Below, piece by piece: positions 1 through 6,413 of a DNA stretch of 11,768 nt. The notes beneath the pieces are model-generated. The model did no database searches. It saw nothing but the letters and a program-made list of their open reading frames with translations, and had not been told where the DNA came from. Positions within the stretch are counted from its first letter, which is position 1; each line of letters starts with the position of its first letter. The stretch is from contig JAZNYT010000048.1 of assembly GCA_045594565.1 (NCBI GenBank), positions 1 through 11,768 on the forward strand, given 5' to 3'. The position numbers were made by a program, and so were the translations under genes. The DNA is from RGIG6353 sp045594565 (lineage in GTDB: Bacteria; Bacillota; Clostridia; Oscillospirales; SIG627).

Positions 1-124
1 TTGTTTCTGGTTTGTTTTCTCTAGGAATTTCCGAGACCTTTCACTTAGCTTGTTTTACCTTACTTCGTACATGTCTCGTTGTTTAATTTTCAATGTCCAT
101 CTCGCTCCCGCTCCTCGCGACAGC
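1..124 (-). other. probable rRNA operon leader (5' part only)
   Basis: On the minus strand, downstream of the strong promoter, the sequence carries ACATTGAAAATTAAACAAC, which resembles the boxA-type element TTTGAAAACTAAACAA found in leaders of Firmicute rRNA operons. A CGAGAC (78-73) / GTCTCG (37-32) inverted repeat encloses about 35 nt and could be part of a processing stem. No open frame with coding character is visible here. The mature 16S would begin left of position 1, so this call rests on leader resemblance and promoter strength only. Confidence 0.5.
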
Positions 125-159
125 TTTGCTAGTATAGCACAAGGTGTTACATTTGTCAA
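124..159 (-). promoter_or_regulatory. strong sigma-A promoter, probably of an rRNA operon
   Basis: Read on the minus strand there is a perfect -35 TTGACA (159-154), a 17 bp spacer and a -10 TATACT (136-131), giving a start near 124. AT-rich DNA with A-tracts lies upstream (160-215) and could act as an UP element. The transcript runs leftward out of the window. Consensus quality and the leader that follows suggest a stable-RNA (rRNA or tRNA) operon. The promoter itself is seen; the rRNA target is inferred. Confidence 0.8.
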
Positions 160-248
160 CACTTTTTTCAAAAAAATCAGAAAAAATTTAAAATTATTTT
201 TTGGAGCAAAAATACATATATTTTATCACTGCTCCACAGAATAAAAGA

Positions 249-281
249 GGAAACAAAAACCGCCGTGATGAACACGGCGGA
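249..281 (-). terminator. rho-independent terminator of rpsT
   Basis: An 8 bp perfect stem (ccgccgtg at 260-267 with cacggcgg at 273-280) with a 5 nt loop is followed, on the minus strand, by TTTTTGTTT. It starts 17 nt after the rpsT stop codon. It separates rpsT from the rRNA-type promoter downstream. Confidence 0.9.
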
Positions 282-297
282 ATTGTGTAAATAAGAC

Positions 298-564
298 TTA
301 CGCGTTGAATGAATTGAGCTTTCTTGTGAAGAGACTCTTTCTTCTTGCAGCAGTGTTCTTGTGCATATGTCCCTTTGCTACTGCAACGTCAATCATCTTA
401 ACTGCATCCTTGTAAAGTGCGATAGCAGCTTCCTTATCTCCTGCCTCAAGAGCCTTTTCATACTTCTTGATAGCTGTCTTCATTGCGGAAACGTACATCT
501 GATTCTGAAGAGTTTTCTTTTCAGTAACAAGAACACGCTTCTTCGCTGACTTGATATTCGGCAT
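298..564 (-). CDS. rpsT: 30S ribosomal protein S20
   Basis: The 88-residue basic protein begins MPNIKSAKKRVLVTEKK, the typical S20 N-terminus, and ends in a segment with HKNTAARRKSLFTRKLN, the conserved C-terminal signature of S20. S20 is a primary binder of 16S rRNA in small-subunit assembly. The start at 564 is chosen because an excellent TAAGGAGGTG ribosome binding site lies at 580-571. The open frame continues upstream to 624, but that extension would lack the site and overlaps the promoter. The gene has its own promoter and terminator and so forms a single-gene unit. It is divergent from gpr; the rpsT-gpr-spoIIP order is familiar from Firmicute genomes such as Bacillus subtilis. Confidence 0.97.
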   Translation of the reverse strand: MPNIKSAKKRVLVTEKKTLQNQMYVSAMKTAIKKYEKALEAGDKEAAIALYKDAVKMIDVAVAKGHMHKNTAARRKSLFTRKLNSFNA

Positions 565-623
565 CGAATACACCTCCTTAATTTGGCAACGGGAGTAATC
601 CCAATTGCATACTGTCCTATTCA

Positions 624-659
624 AGTACTAATAATATCACGAAACTTTCAATAATGCAA
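624..659 (-). promoter_or_regulatory. rpsT promoter
   Basis: Minus-strand -35 TTGCAT (659-654), a 17 bp spacer and -10 TATTAT (636-631) predict a start near 624, leaving a leader of about 60 nt before the rpsT start. A dense run of A-tracts on this strand (723-674) lies just upstream and may serve as an UP-like element. The leader contains GGGA/TCCC (602-591), a short hairpin just above the ribosome binding site. S20 represses its own translation in E. coli, but no such element is proven here. Confidence 0.7.
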
Positions 660-760
660 GTACTATTTTAGAATTTTTTTGATTTTTTTGAAAAATTATT
701 TTTTTCGACGTTTTTTGTTTTTTACAAAAGCTATAATTATTTATGAAGTAGGTAAGAAAT

Positions 761-1666
761 ATGTATCAAAGCAGAACAGATCTTGCAATGGAAGCTCACG
801 AGCTTGCTTACAAAAACAAGAATTCTCCGGTTGACGGTGTTATTTTCCGCGAAGAAATAACAGAGAGCTACAAAATGACCCGTATAGAAATACTCAATGA
901 AAAAGGCGAAAAGGAAACGGGAAAGCCGATTGGTAAATATCTCACCTTGCACACGGGAAAGCTTTGGGAAGGAGGCATAGAAAATATCTACTTTGCATCA
1001 AACGCCGTATCAAAGCTTCTTCGGGAGCTTGCAGGAAATGACCTTGGAGCAGGGCCTGTGCTTGTAGCGGGACTTGGAAATATAACAATCACTGCAGATG
1101 CTATAGGTCCAAAATGTGTATCTCATATAATTGTAACAAGGCATCTCAAGGACAATTCTCCCGACCTTTTTGAGAGTCTCGGTTTCTACGACGTCGCGGC
1201 ACTTTCTCCCGGAGTGCTGAGTCAGACAGGAATAGAGACTAGTGAGATAATAAAAAGTGTCGCAAAAAAGATATCCCCTTCACTCATCATTGCGGTGGAC
1301 TCGCTTGCAGCAAGAGACGTTTCGAGACTGGGGACCGCAATTCAGCTTACAGATACAGGCATCGCGCCGGGTTCAGGTATAGGAAACAGAAGATCGGCGC
1401 TCAACAAGAAGACTCTCGGTGTTCCCGTTATATCAATAGGGATACCTACCGTTGTAGATGCACTGACTCTCACGGCAAATATTCTCGAAAAATACTACGG
1501 CGGGGCAGACATGCTCTCAGACAATATGGAGGAGTCGGACTTTTTCGTAACGCCGAAGGATACCGACAAAATCATTTCATATATGTCAAAGGTCATAGGA
1601 TATTCCGTAAATATGACATTCCACGAAAAGCTTTCTTACGAGGAAATGATATCTATAGCAAACTAG
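761..1666 (+). CDS. gpr: spore germination protease GPR (peptidase family A25)
   Basis: GPR degrades small acid-soluble spore proteins (SASPs) in the spore core at the start of germination and is made as a zymogen in the forespore. The protein has the family signatures: RTDLAMEA near the N-terminus (residues 5-12), GLGNITITADAIGP (about 104-117), VTRHL (125-129), and VDSLAARDVSRLGTAIQLTDTGIAPGSGIGNRR (about 179-211). Asp113 and Asp180 correspond to the two conserved aspartates of the A25 active site. At 301 residues it is shorter than the roughly 370-residue Bacillus enzymes, mostly because of a shorter N-terminus and C-terminus. The usual TPDALGP reads TADAIGP here, a mild change. The start has AGGT at 750-753. 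A TATAAT lies at 732-737, but I see no good partner -35, and no convincing sigma-G motif. spoIIP follows after 8 bp. Confidence 0.95.
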   Translation: MYQSRTDLAMEAHELAYKNKNSPVDGVIFREEITESYKMTRIEILNEKGEKETGKPIGKYLTLHTGKLWEGGIENIYFASNAVSKLLRELAGNDLGAGPVLVAGLGNITITADAIGPKCVSHIIVTRHLKDNSPDLFESLGFYDVAALSPGVLSQTGIETSEIIKSVAKKISPSLIIAVDSLAARDVSRLGTAIQLTDTGIAPGSGIGNRRSALNKKTLGVPVISIGIPTVVDALTLTANILEKYYGGADMLSDNMEESDFFVTPKDTDKIISYMSKVIGYSVNMTFHEKLSYEEMISIAN

Positions 1667-1674
1667 GAGGAAAA

Positions 1675-2658
1675 ATGAAAGAGCAAATAAAAAAAGCGAA
1701 GGGGTTTATATGCTTTTATCTGTCGCTGCCCCTTTTCGTTCTTATGGTGCTTGTATCAGGTGTGGGAGTTTTGGGAAGCGAAAAAAACCCTCCGAAGTAT
1801 ATAAACGAAGAAAGTCACATTTTCAAAGAAGAAGTGAGCAATTGCGCCACAGCCGAAATAAAACTCGAACCGTCGGAAGAAAAAGGCTTTGCGATAATTG
1901 CAAAAGACCTCTCGAAGGATTATAACGTACTCAATTCCACAAGTAAAGAGATAGACGAAGAAGAGCTTCTGTCCTCACCGCTCCCATACGTCTACAAAAA
2001 AGACGTGCCGTTGGTGCTCGTGATACACACCCACGCCACTGAGTGCTATGCTGATGCCTCCATATCCTTTTCGACAGCCGATGAAAAAGGACATTACGGA
2101 CACTACGACAAGTCAAGTGACACAAGATCTGATGATAAGTCTATAAATATGGTAGCCATAGGCGAGGCTTTTTGTGAAGTGCTTTCGGAGGAAGGGGTGG
2201 GTGCCGTTCAATGCCGTACTCTTAACGACAAGGACGATTACAACAACGCTTATTCCAATTCAAGAGAAAGGATAAAGGAATATCTTGAAAAATATCCGAC
2301 GATAAAATACATAATAGATATTCACAGGGATTCTCTTGAAGGAGCAAACGGCGACAAAACAAAGACCCTCGCAAGTAAAATAGAGGACACAGCACAGGTT
2401 ATGCTTGTAAACGGTATAAGCTTTGATGGGTGGGAGAATAATCTTGGCCTTGCTTTGAAATATAAAAAAGCGATGGACGAAAATTATCCATCGCTATCGC
2501 GTCCTATATATTTAAGAAGTGCCAAATACAATCTTGACATAACCAAAGGGAGTCTGCTTCTTGAGGTAGGTACCTGTGCAAACACCTTTGAGGAATCCGA
2601 AAAAGCGGCAAGGCTTGCCGCCAAGTGCTTTGCCCTTGTTATCAAACAAGAAAGTTGA
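1675..2658 (+). CDS. spoIIP: stage II sporulation protein SpoIIP, peptidoglycan hydrolase
   Basis: SpoIIP is an amidase/endopeptidase that works with SpoIID and SpoIIM at the septal peptidoglycan during engulfment of the forespore. The 327-residue protein has a short basic N-terminus, one membrane segment (about residues 12-33) and a variable, charged stretch to about 110. The catalytic domain follows. Motifs visible are IHTHATE (117-123), with metal-ligand-type His118 and Glu123; IDIHRDS (214-220), with His217; and LLLEVGT (294-300), with the conserved Glu297. All fit the zinc-dependent amidase fold. The ribosome binding site AGGAGG overlaps the gpr stop codon, so the gene is probably co-transcribed or coupled with gpr. 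The last 17 bp overlap the DUF4364 gene on the other strand. The overlapping frame at 1710 is a shadow. Confidence 0.94.
   Translation: MKEQIKKAKGFICFYLSLPLFVLMVLVSGVGVLGSEKNPPKYINEESHIFKEEVSNCATAEIKLEPSEEKGFAIIAKDLSKDYNVLNSTSKEIDEEELLSSPLPYVYKKDVPLVLVIHTHATECYADASISFSTADEKGHYGHYDKSSDTRSDDKSINMVAIGEAFCEVLSEEGVGAVQCRTLNDKDDYNNAYSNSRERIKEYLEKYPTIKYIIDIHRDSLEGANGDKTKTLASKIEDTAQVMLVNGISFDGWENNLGLALKYKKAMDENYPSLSRPIYLRSAKYNLDITKGSLLLEVGTCANTFEESEKAARLAAKCFALVIKQES
2464..2494 (-). terminator. terminator-like hairpin on minus strand inside spoIIP
   Basis: A perfect 8 bp stem (gcgatgga 2470-2477 with tccatcgc 2487-2494, 9 nt loop) is followed on the minus strand by six T (2469-2464). It faces the DUF4364 transcript, about 150 nt past its stop, and would be a back-up terminator lying antisense in the spoIIP coding region. 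The plus strand has no T-run after it. Confidence 0.55.
2600..2621 (-). terminator. terminator-like hairpin just after the DUF4364 stop, inside spoIIP
   Basis: A GC-rich 7 bp stem (gcggcaa 2605-2611 with ttgccgc 2615-2621, tight GGC loop) is followed on the minus strand by TTTTT (2604-2600). It begins about 20 nt after the DUF4364 stop codon, the usual place for a rho-independent terminator. The T-run is short, so efficiency is uncertain. It is coding sequence for spoIIP on the other strand. Confidence 0.55.
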
Positions 2659-3199
2659 CGTCCCCTGTAGCAATTCCGACTATACTGTTTATTATCTTTT
2701 CGGCACGCTCGGTAAAGTTGATGCTTATCTTTTCAAGATACTGCCTGTTGTCAGAATAAACAGTAAACGATATTATGTCCTTTTTGCCCGAATGCAGAGC
2801 GCACTTTATACGCCATCCGCTTCCCTCTTCAACAATTTCATTAGTATAAACAGAGCCGTCCTTCTTATACGAAATATAGCGCATAAGTGCTCTCATCGTA
2901 TTCTCTCTTACGTCGGCAAGGAGTACGTCCGCCATATTATCTATAATAATTGTACCTTTTTCGCTTATTATATAGCATTCCGCGCCTTTGTCGTTTTTAT
3001 AAGGAGAAACAGAGCCTGTGTCCACAAGCTCGGCAAAGCACTCTGCAAAATCAAAGTGATTGACCGTACCCTCCCACATAACGACCTCGCTGAGAGTATC
3101 GAAGTCTACCTCTTGACCAAGCCTTTCAAAAAGGCGGAATAGGTAGAGCAGGTAAAGCTTTATTTCATTTTTTTCTGTGATTATGGTTTGTCTTGCCAT
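2642..3199 (-). CDS. DUF4364 family protein, predicted winged-helix
   Basis: The 185-residue protein has the look of the DUF4364 family of Firmicutes. It has an N-terminal winged-helix-like part (about residues 8-95) with a helix-rich start (NEIKLYLLYLFRLFERLG) and a wing-like AECYIISEKGTIIIDNM segment. A mixed alpha/beta C-terminal half with FTVYSDNRQYLEKISINF follows. No membrane segment or signal peptide is visible. Its function is not established; the fold suggests DNA binding or a regulatory role, which is inference. The start at 3199 has a GGAGAAG ribosome binding site. It converges on spoIIP with a 17 bp 3' overlap, and two terminator-like hairpins for it lie within spoIIP. It is divergent from the aromatic operon, with about 85 bp between the two -35 to -10 promoter regions' outer limits (3236-3314). 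Confidence 0.8.
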   Translation of the reverse strand: MARQTIITEKNEIKLYLLYLFRLFERLGQEVDFDTLSEVVMWEGTVNHFDFAECFAELVDTGSVSPYKNDKGAECYIISEKGTIIIDNMADVLLADVRENTMRALMRYISYKKDGSVYTNEIVEEGSGWRIKCALHSGKKDIISFTVYSDNRQYLEKISINFTERAEKIINSIVGIATGDVNFLV

Positions 3200-3235
3200 A
3201 TCTTCTCCAATTTCAATTCCTTGTTTTGTAATGAT

Positions 3236-3263
3236 ATTATACCATAAAAAAAATAAAAATCAA
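3236..3263 (-). promoter_or_regulatory. promoter of the DUF4364 gene
   Basis: Minus-strand -35 TTGATT (3263-3258), a 16 bp spacer and a perfect -10 TATAAT (3241-3236) give a short leader to the start at 3199. Its -35 is about 23 bp from the -35 of the divergent aro promoter, so the two could influence each other. Confidence 0.7.
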
Positions 3264-3285
3264 TTAACTTTTTTCAAAAAAACTA

Positions 3286-3314
3286 TTGATTTTTAATTTT
3301 CATTGTGCTAGAAT
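3286..3314 (+). promoter_or_regulatory. promoter of the aromatic amino acid operon
   Basis: -35 TTGATT (3286-3291), a 17 bp spacer and -10 TAGAAT (3309-3314) preceded by TGC (extended -10) predict a start near 3321, about 25 nt before the leader-peptide start codon. It is the only good promoter seen for the eight downstream genes. Confidence 0.75.
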
Positions 3315-3345
3315 GACCATAAAGATTTTTTGGAGTAAAAATTTT

Positions 3346-3411
3346 ATGAAGAATATTTTAAGAGCAATTGACTATCGATTTTATTTTTACTTTACCTTGA
3401 ATACAAGGTAA
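3346..3411 (+). CDS. Phe/Tyr-rich leader peptide of the aro operon attenuator
   Basis: A 21-codon open frame (ATG at 3346, TAA at 3409) with GGAG at 3332-3335 begins MKNILRAID and then reads YRFYFYF (residues 10-16) before TLNTR. Six of seven consecutive codons (3373-3393) specify Tyr or Phe, three each; there is no Trp. It lies between the operon promoter and a terminator, 95 nt upstream of aroF. A short peptide with the end-product amino acids of its operon, ahead of alternative hairpins, is the hallmark of ribosome-mediated attenuation, as in enteric pheA. The Gly-less, charged start and weakly spaced ribosome binding site (10 nt) are within range. It is probably a control peptide with no function of its own. 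Confidence 0.8.
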   Translation: MKNILRAIDYRFYFYFTLNTR

Positions 3412-3492
3412 GGCTTTTTGGTCGTGCTCTTTAACGAAAATTTTAATCTCGTTAATTCCGCCCGAAGCCTTACGGCTTCGGGTTATTTTTTT
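3360..3492 (+). promoter_or_regulatory. transcription attenuator: leader hairpins and antiterminator
   Basis: Several alternative pairings are visible. (1) Stem TACCTTG 3393-3399 with CAAGGTA 3404-3410 (AATA loop) spans the end of the leader peptide. (2) AAGAGCA 3360-3366 pairs with TGCTCTT 3425-3431, and GAC 3370-3372 with GTC 3421-3423, around it. (3) TTAACGA 3431-3437 pairs with TCGTTAA 3449-3455. (4) The antiterminator is GTAAGGCTT 3408-3416 with AAGCCTTAC 3465-3473, 9 perfect bp, and it uses up the left arm of the terminator. A ribosome stalled on the Tyr/Phe codons would open stems 1 and 2 and free 3408-3416 to form the antiterminator. A ribosome that reaches the stop codon at 3409-3411 would cover it, so the terminator forms. 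Pairings are seen; the mechanism is inferred. Confidence 0.75.
3461..3492 (+). terminator. attenuator terminator ahead of aroF
   Basis: A perfect 9 bp stem (cccgaagcc 3461-3469, ggcttcggg 3474-3482, TTAC loop) is followed by TTATTTTTTT (3483-3492). It ends 14 nt before the aroF start codon, so unless prevented it would stop transcription of the whole operon. Confidence 0.9.
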
Positions 3493-3506
3493 GAAAGGTT
3501 AGCATT

Positions 3507-4520
3507 ATGATAGTTGTACTAAAGAAAAACCCAAATCCACAACAACTCTCTCATCTCAAGGAGTGGCTTGAAAAGAAAAATTTAACCGTTCACGAAAGTG
3601 TCGGCGACTCACATATAATTCTCGGACTCGTAGGAGATACCTCAAAGATTGATATCGACCTTATTTCAGCAATTGATATTGTGGAAACGGTAAAGAGAGT
3701 TCAAGAGCCTTACAAAAATGCCAACAGAAAATTTCACGAGGAAGATACTGTTATAAAGGTTAAGGATACCAGGATAGGTGGAGGCACACTTACTGTAATG
3801 GCAGGTCCTTGTTCTGTTGAAAGTGAAGAACAGATGGTGACTATTGCAAAAAGTGTTAAAGCATCGGGCGCAACAATTCTCCGTGGTGGTGCCTTTAAAC
3901 CCAGAACTTCTCCTTACTCCTTCCAAGGACTCGGAAAGGAAGGACTTGACCTTCTCAAAATAGCAGGCAAAGAGGCGGGACTTCCTATCATTACAGAAAT
4001 CATGGAGATATCTCAGCTTCCTTTGTTTGAAGACGTGGATATCATACAGGTGGGAACCAGAAATATGCAGAACTTCAATCTACTTCGTGAGCTTGGCCGT
4101 CAGAATAAGCCTGTAATGATAAAAAGAGGTATGTCCGCGACCTACGAGGAGTGGCTTATGAGTGCCGAATACGTTATGGCATCCGGAAACGAAAACGTTA
4201 TTCTTTGTGAAAGAGGCATCAGAACCTTCGAAAGCTATACGAGAAACACTCTTGATATCGGTGCCATTCCGGTGTTGAAGAAGCTCTCCCACTTCCCTGT
4301 AATCATCGACCCAAGCCACGCCACAGGAAAATCCGCACTCGTGCCTCCTCTTGCTATGGCGGCAGTTGCGGGAGGTGCTGACGGAATTATGCTTGAAGTG
4401 CACAACGACCCCGCTCACGCTCTCTGTGACGGTCCTCAATCTCTGGGACTCGAGGCTTTCGAAAAGACAAGCAAAAAGCTTTTCGCTCTTCACGGTTTCA
4501 TCAAGACTATGGAGGACTGA
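3507..4520 (+). CDS. aroF: 3-deoxy-7-phosphoheptulonate (DAHP) synthase, type I-beta with N-terminal regulatory domain
   Basis: It condenses phosphoenolpyruvate and erythrose-4-phosphate to DAHP, the entry step of the shikimate pathway. The 337-residue protein has an N-terminal ferredoxin-like (ACT-like) domain of about 70 residues. In the Thermotoga enzyme of this type, that domain mediates feedback inhibition by Tyr and Phe. The barrel follows, with GPCSVES (100-106, metal-ligand Cys102), KPRTSPYSFQG (131-141), QVGTRNMQN (181-189), KRGMS (206-210), CERGIRTFE (234-242), DPSHATG (268-274, His271), EVHNDP (297-302) and CDGPQS (307-312). All expected active-site motifs are present. GAAAGG at 3493-3498 is the ribosome binding site, directly after the attenuator U-tract. 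tyrA starts 1 nt after its stop. Confidence 0.96.
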   Translation: MIVVLKKNPNPQQLSHLKEWLEKKNLTVHESVGDSHIILGLVGDTSKIDIDLISAIDIVETVKRVQEPYKNANRKFHEEDTVIKVKDTRIGGGTLTVMAGPCSVESEEQMVTIAKSVKASGATILRGGAFKPRTSPYSFQGLGKEGLDLLKIAGKEAGLPIITEIMEISQLPLFEDVDIIQVGTRNMQNFNLLRELGRQNKPVMIKRGMSATYEEWLMSAEYVMASGNENVILCERGIRTFESYTRNTLDIGAIPVLKKLSHFPVIIDPSHATGKSALVPPLAMAAVAGGADGIMLEVHNDPAHALCDGPQSLGLEAFEKTSKKLFALHGFIKTMED

Positions 4521-4521
4521 T

Positions 4522-5358
4522 ATGAATATAGGAATAGCAGGACTCGGCCTTATAGGAGGGTCAATGGCAAAAAGCATAAAAACGAAAACAGGACATACTG
4601 TTTTCGGATGCGATATAAATTCAGAAACGCTGCTTTTGGCAAAGCTTTCGGGAGCTATCGACGATGAGTTGACAGGTAATAGTCTTACGGTATGCGATAT
4701 AATATTCTTGGCACTTACACCGAAGGTTGCAACAGACTGGCTTGAAGCACACGCGGAGAGCATATCATCCTCTGCCGTAGTAGTGGATTTCTGCGGCGTA
4801 AAGAGAAGTGTTTCAGAAGAGATGAGAAAAACAGCTGACACCCACGGCTTTGCCTATATAGGAGGGCATCCTATGGCGGGCAAAGAAAGAGGCGGCTTCA
4901 AGAATTCCTCTCCCGACCTTTTTACAGGAGCTTCAATGATACTGACTCCCGACAGTGAAACTCTTCCCGAGACACTTGAAATGCTTTCAAGGCTCTTTTA
5001 TGATGCAGGATTCGGCAGAGTGGTTTATTCAAACGCAGATGAGCATGACAGGATAATTGCTTATACCTCACAGCTTGCACACATCGTTTCGAGCGCTTAT
5101 ATAAAATCACCCGAGGCACAAAGACAAAGAGGATTTTCCGCAGGCTCCTTCAGAGATATGACGAGAGTTGCATATCTTGACGAGAATATGTGGACAGAAC
5201 TATTTTTGTGCGACCGCGATTATCTCACGAAGGAACTGGATATTCTTATAGCGAATCTAAACGAATATAAAGATGCTCTGGAAAAGGGTGACAGCATTAC
5301 TTTAAAACGCCTTTTAAAAGAAGGACGCGAGTGTAAAATACAGGCAGGTGGAAACTGA
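4522..5358 (+). CDS. tyrA: prephenate dehydrogenase
   Basis: It oxidatively decarboxylates prephenate to 4-hydroxyphenylpyruvate, the Tyr precursor. The 278-residue protein begins with the dinucleotide-binding loop GLGLIGGS (7-14), and the acidic Asp31 at the end of the second strand points to NAD rather than NADP. HPMAGKE (116-122), the EHD (174-176) segment and QLAHIVSSAY (184-193) with the catalytic-type His187 are typical of the family. There is no C-terminal ACT domain, so no sign of direct Tyr feedback. Arogenate use cannot be excluded from sequence. The start at 4522 is chosen because GGAGGA lies in the last codons of aroF and the Rossmann loop then sits at the N-terminus. An open extension upstream to 4351 runs inside aroF. 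Its TGA stop shares an A with the ATG of aroB. Confidence 0.94.
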   Translation: MNIGIAGLGLIGGSMAKSIKTKTGHTVFGCDINSETLLLAKLSGAIDDELTGNSLTVCDIIFLALTPKVATDWLEAHAESISSSAVVVDFCGVKRSVSEEMRKTADTHGFAYIGGHPMAGKERGGFKNSSPDLFTGASMILTPDSETLPETLEMLSRLFYDAGFGRVVYSNADEHDRIIAYTSQLAHIVSSAYIKSPEAQRQRGFSAGSFRDMTRVAYLDENMWTELFLCDRDYLTKELDILIANLNEYKDALEKGDSITLKRLLKEGRECKIQAGGN

Positions 5359-6413
5359 TGCAGACGATAAAAATAGAGGCTTCGAAAGACTACGAGGTCA
5401 AGGTTGGTAAAGGACTTCTCGGAAACGTGGGAAGTATACTGAAGGACACAGGAGTAAAGGGAAAAATCGCGGTAGTAACGGATTCTAACGTAGCACCTCT
5501 ATACCTTGACACGTTAAAATCATCCCTTGAAGAATCGGGGTATAATATTATATCCTACGTTTTTCCTGCAGGGGAGGAATCGAAAAATCTCGAAACTCTT
5601 TCGTTAATTCTTGAATTCTTTGCAGAAAACGGAATGACGAGAAAAGACACTGCCATAGCACTTGGTGGCGGAGTGGTAGGAGATATGACAGGCTTTGCCG
5701 CAGGAGTATATATGAGAGGTATCTCTTACATCCAGATACCAACGACGCTTTTGTCGTGTGTAGATTCGTCGGTGGGTGGAAAAACCGCCGTTGATCTAAA
5801 GGCAGGAAAAAATCTAGCAGGCGTATTTATACAGCCCAAAATGGTTATTGCAGACACAGACACTTTAAAAACACTTGAAAAAGGAATATATTCCGACGGT
5901 ATGGCGGAGGTTATAAAAACCGCAATACTGGGGGACGTCGAGCTTTTTGAGAGTCTTGAAAAAGGAGATTCAGACGATGAATATATTATTTCAAGATGTG
6001 TTCAATACAAGGGCAAAATAGTTTCAGAGGATGAATTCGAGACGGGAGTAAGAAAGCTTTTAAATTTGGGACACACCCCTGCCCACGCTATCGAAAAGCT
6101 CTCTCGTTATAAAACGCCTCACGGTCATGCAGTGGGTACGGGCCTTGCAATAGTCGCAAGAGCCTGTGCAAAGGATGGGCTTCTCAAAAAAAGCTGTGCC
6201 GACAGAATAATCTCTCTTCTGGACAGGTACTCGCTCCCTCTTTACAGTGAGTTTTCAGCAACAGAGCTAGCAAAAGAGAGCATATTCGATAAAAAAAGAA
6301 GTGGCAGCTCTATAAGCTTCATAAAGATACGTGACATTGGAAACTGCTTCACAGAAGAGGTATCGCTTGATAGTGTTCAGGAATTTTTTGAAAAAGGAAG
6401 CTCTTTAATATGA
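5358..6413 (+). CDS. aroB: 3-dehydroquinate synthase
   Basis: It converts DAHP to 3-dehydroquinate using NAD and a divalent metal. The 351 residues match the usual family length. Motifs are GGGVVGDMTGFAAG (103-116), PTTLLSCVDSSVGGKTAV (128-145), GMAEVIK (181-187, metal ligand Glu184), LNLGHTPAHAIE (236-247, His239 as ligand and His243) and HGHAVG (255-260, His255 as ligand). The common HGEAV is HGHAV here, and the usual GHTFGHA is GHTPAHA; the ligand histidines are kept. AGGTGG just before the start and the TGATG overlap with tyrA imply translational coupling. Confidence 0.96.
   Translation: MQTIKIEASKDYEVKVGKGLLGNVGSILKDTGVKGKIAVVTDSNVAPLYLDTLKSSLEESGYNIISYVFPAGEESKNLETLSLILEFFAENGMTRKDTAIALGGGVVGDMTGFAAGVYMRGISYIQIPTTLLSCVDSSVGGKTAVDLKAGKNLAGVFIQPKMVIADTDTLKTLEKGIYSDGMAEVIKTAILGDVELFESLEKGDSDDEYIISRCVQYKGKIVSEDEFETGVRKLLNLGHTPAHAIEKLSRYKTPHGHAVGTGLAIVARACAKDGLLKKSCADRIISLLDRYSLPLYSEFSATELAKESIFDKKRSGSSISFIKIRDIGNCFTEEVSLDSVQEFFEKGSSLI

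Noticed and set aside
202..236. Inverted repeat TGGAGCA/TGCTCCA with a 21 nt loop upstream of the rRNA-type promoter
   Set aside because: Long AT-rich loop and no T-run; probably chance, though an operator is not excluded.
50..244. 64-codon plus-strand open frame at the left edge
   Set aside because: It lies over the minus-strand promoter and leader, has no ribosome binding site and no coding character.
674..723. T-tracts between rpsT and gpr as curved DNA
   Set aside because: Tract centres are spaced irregularly (about 9, 16, 12 and 7 bp), not in helical phase; I treat them as AT-rich promoter DNA.
2576..3142. 188-codon plus-strand open frame opposite the DUF4364 gene
   Set aside because: It starts inside spoIIP, has no ribosome binding site and no family-like features, while the minus-strand frame has a promoter, a ribosome binding site and a recognisable protein.
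3321..3506. T-box riboswitch ahead of aroF
   Set aside because: The leader is only about 185 nt, lacks the conserved T-box AGGGTGG-type sequence, and instead has a translatable Phe/Tyr-rich frame.
4080..4841. 253-codon minus-strand open frame across aroF and tyrA
   Set aside because: Shadow of two well-supported plus-strand genes; low-complexity, Ser-rich composition and no start signals.
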